Below the pieces are notes generated by a model. The model saw nothing but the letters and a program-made list of their open reading frames with translations, did no database searches and had not been told where the DNA came from. Below, one piece after another: positions 5,761-8,016 of a stretch of 8,016 nucleotides of DNA. The DNA is from an uncultured Lachnospiraceae bacterium (GTDB lineage Bacteria; Bacillota_A; Clostridia; Lachnospirales; Lachnospiraceae), in the NCBI GenBank assembly GCA_905200565.1, contig CAJKKX010000091.1, positions 1-8,016 on the forward strand, in the 5' to 3' direction. How positions within the stretch are numbered: the stretch's first letter is position 1; every line of letters begins with the position of its first letter. A program made the position numbers and the translations under genes.

Positions 5761-5774
5761 TTCCGGTACCGGAA
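5761..5774. repeat. 14-bp perfect palindrome in the gap after recD2
   Basis: TTCCGGTACCGGAA is its own reverse complement. It lies 46 bases past the recD2 stop within 5737-5819, a stretch with no gene. There is no T-run beside it, so a terminator is unlikely. It could be a protein-binding site or chance in GC-rich debris. Confidence 0.4.
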
Positions 5775-5819
5775 CCGGTCATTCATCCCTTCCCGTATCC
5801 GCCGTACCGCAGAGCCGCG

Positions 5820-6530
5820 TCACTGTTCACTCTGTTCGCAGCAACAGAGCCGCTCTTTCAGCAGGGTGTTGCGTTTTGTCACCGTAACATTGCGCACCGC
5901 ATACGCCAGCGCCTTTTTCGTCCCGACGAGCACAAGGATTTTCTTTGCCCGCGTGATACCCGTATAAATCAGATTCCGCTGCAGCATCACAAAATGATTC
6001 ATGAGAACCGGCATCACGACGATCGGATACTCCGAGCCCTGCGCCTTATGAATCGTCGTGGCGTAGGCATGAACCAGCTCATCCAGTTCCGCCGCGTCAT
6101 ATTCCACAGCGCGCCCGTCAAAGCTTACTTTCAATGTACGGCCTCCGATATCCACCGATTCAATGATGCCGATGTCCCCGTTAAATACTTCCTTGTCGTA
6201 ATTATTTCTTATCTGCATGACCTTATCATTCGGGCGAAAGATAAAACCGCTCCTGCGCAGCCCGTCCCCCTGCGGGTTTAAAGCCTCCTGCAGCGCCAGG
6301 TTAAGGTTCGTCGCACCCACAACGCCCTTCTGCATGGGCGTAAGCACCTGGATTTGATTAACCGGCGTGTGATAAAAGCGCGATAATTTGTGCTGCACGA
6401 GATTTACAATTTCAAGCACAGCATCCTCCGGTTCTTCCCTAGCAATAAAGAAGAAATCTGTGTCGCGCCCATTTGAGAGATCCGGCAGCTTTCCCTCGTT
6501 GATTTTATGCGCGTTCATGACAATGCGGCT
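5820..6530 (-). pseudogene. recD2: RecD2 helicase, C-terminal part, downstream of a frameshift
   Basis: This frame resumes the RecD2 protein at SRIVMNAHKINEGKLPDL (the AGC codon at 6528-6530) and continues to the normal family end. It contains the 2B/SH3-like insert and GDIGIIE (114-120 counted from ATG 6518), the DNA-contact motif YATTIHKAQGSE (152-163) and motif VI LIYTGITRAKK (183-193), ending RNTLLKERL plus a short CCCEQSEQ tail that looks non-native. RecD2 is a 5'-3' SF1B DNA helicase used in repair in bacteria lacking RecBCD. The frame has an internal ATG at 6518 but no ribosome site, so independent translation seems unlikely. Without the N-terminal ATPase half this piece has no helicase function. 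The stop at 5820 sits directly before the sugar-locus debris. Confidence 0.85.
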
Positions 6531-8016
6531 GGAATATCCGCGTCAGACGGATGACCGGAAAGCAGCCGGAATCCATGATGTCGCGCAGCACATTGCCCGC
6601 TCCGACCGACGGGAGCTGGTCGATATCGCCCACCAAAATCACACGCATCCCGGCGGGGACCGCCTTTAAAAGCGCATTCATCAGGATAATGTCAATCATG
6701 GAGCACTCATCCACGATCAATACGTCGCCTTCCAGCGGATGCTCCTCATTTTTCTGGTAGCCCTCCGGCGGCTTGTCCTCCAGAAGCCGGTGAATCGTTT
6801 TCGCTTCCATGCCGGTCGTCTCTTCCAGCCGTTTCGCCGCTCTTCCGGTGGGCGCCGCCAGAAGAATTTTCAGCCCGAACGCGCGGTATGTCGCCAGAAT
6901 GCCCTGCACGGTGGTTGTCTTTCCGGTTCCGGGGCCGCCGGTCAGAATCATCACCTTCGACACCGCCGCCTGCCGTATTGCGTCCGCCTGGATTTCATCA
7001 TACTGCATATGTACCTTTTTCTCAATATGTGACACGTCGATGGAGAGATCGGGGTTGCCGCTCTGCTCCCGCGCCTGCATAAGCTGCGTCCATAACCGAT
7101 CCTGCGCCGGAGTCTCGCGCAGCCTCTTCAATTTTGCCACCGTGCCAACCTCCGCATAGTAAAACGGCGGCAGATAGATTGCTTCGAATGTGCTGTTTTC
7201 TTCACAGTCAGCTCTCCGCCATTCCATCCCCTCCGGACACATCTGCACAGATGCTCCCGGTTCTGTCTGTATAATCTTCTCCCGGATGACGTCCTTATCC
7301 GCGATCATCTGATCCAGCGTCATGACAATACTGCTCTCCTCTGCTTCCAGAAGCTGCACGGCTTTCTGTATCAACTGGTTCTTCCGGGCATACACATGCC
7401 CCTCATCCGCCAGATTGCTCAATGTGTACAGAATCCCGCTGCGCAGGCGCACAAAGGATTCCTTTGAAAAGCCCAGCTTTTCGGCAATGCTGTCCGCCGT
7501 CTTGAAGCCGATCCCCCAGATATCATCCGCCAGACGAAACGGATTTTCCTTTACCTTCCCGATGCTCTCATTCCCGTACTGCCGGTAGATTTTGGCAGCA
7601 AATGAGGTGTTCACGCCGTGATCCTGCAAAAACAGCATGACATTTTTAATCTCTTTCTGCCGCTCCCAGCTCTCCTTGATCTGAAGGATGCGTTTTTCCC
7701 CGATTCCCTCCACCTCTCGCAGACGCCCGATTTCGTTTTCAATCACCTCAATGGTATCTGTCCCGAATTTCCGGACAATCCGCTGCGCGAACCGGGGACC
7801 GACGCCCTTGATCAGACCGGAGCCTAAATATTTTTCAATCCCATAGACGGTCGCGGGCGGCGTCTCCTCCCACGTCTCCGCCGCAAACTGGCGCCCGTAG
7901 CGGCTGTCCACCTTCCAGTTGCCGTCGATCAGCAGTACCGAGCCGACATTCACATCCAGAAGACTTCCAACCACCGTCACCAGGTCGCTGTTGTTTTTGA
8001 CAGCACACTTCAAAAC
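6531..8016 (-). pseudogene. recD2: RecD2 helicase, N-terminal and ATPase part, open at the right edge and frameshifted at its end
   Basis: The first codons lie beyond 8016: the frame is open at the edge (VLKCAVKNNSDLVTVVG) and about 20-25 residues are missing, so the TTG at 8011-8013 is not a real start. Counting from that TTG: SRYGRQF (38-43), helix-hairpin-helix motifs near 65-84, 101-116 and 163-181, the Q/Ia region, Walker A LTGGPGTGKTT (357-367), APTGRAAKR (387-395), Walker B VLIVDECSMID (431-441), motif III LVGDIDQLPSVGAGNV (460-475) and RLTRIF (489-494). Immediately after RIF the frame is lost and runs through QPHCHERA to a stop at 6505-6507. The usual FRQAQES block (motif IV) is missing; the other frame resumes at SRIVMNAH. 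Combined with the downstream piece this would be an ordinary RecD2 of about 750 residues. Confidence 0.88.

Noticed and set aside
5761..5774. Palindrome as the recD2 terminator
   Set aside because: A perfect dyad, but no T-run follows on either strand.
5694..6281. Long plus-strand open frame opposite the recD2 C-terminus
   Set aside because: It covers recognisable RecD2 motifs V and VI on the other strand and has no family resemblance of its own.
6505..6540. Programmed ribosomal frameshift in recD2
   Set aside because: There is no slippery run at the junction, and the conserved RQ-A-E residues are physically missing, so slippage could not rebuild the protein.

Overview
The window looks like chromosomal DNA from a Gram-positive anaerobe of the Clostridia, most likely a Lachnospiraceae gut bacterium. 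The reasons are strong AGGAG-type ribosome binding sites, a purC protein of the clostridial form, a RecD2-type helicase, a DUF2974 (Mbeg1-like) hydrolase and a clostridial GH31 glycosidase remnant. No RNA gene, insertion sequence or CRISPR array was recognised.

Layout. (1) 1-1492, minus strand: a DUF2974 serine-hydrolase gene preceded by a 26-codon ORF. It runs through five tandem 30-bp repeats straight into a CorC/CNNM-type CBS-domain gene that has lost its N-terminal part. (2) 1536-1634: back-to-back promoters for that unit and for purC. (3) 1676-2560, plus strand: purC (SAICAR synthetase) on its own, closed by a terminator that also looks usable from the other side. (4) 2797-5278, minus strand: an ABC/AAA-type ATPase gene overlapping a small gene for a protein with a PD-(D/E)XK-like D...ELK core, followed by a Gph-like HAD phosphatase. 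The ATPase pair is AT-richer than its surroundings, has its own promoter, and is the best candidate here for an uncharacterised system, possibly anti-phage. (5) 5345-5736, minus strand: remains of a sugar-utilisation locus. These are the last codons of an ABC sugar permease and a GH31 alpha-glycosidase reduced to its first 33 residues joined to pieces of its C-terminus, still with its terminator. (6) 5820-8016, minus strand: recD2, running off the right edge and broken by an apparent 14-bp deletion in helicase motif IV.

The striking property is the number of scars. At least four places (CorC, GH31 twice, recD2), and possibly two more (the 26-codon ORF and a loop in purC), read as recognisable protein families with pieces missing or altered. 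This suggests a genome region eroding by short deletions, or a lineage or assembly with many indels. The intact working genes appear to be the DUF2974 hydrolase, purC, the ATPase, its nuclease-like partner and gph.
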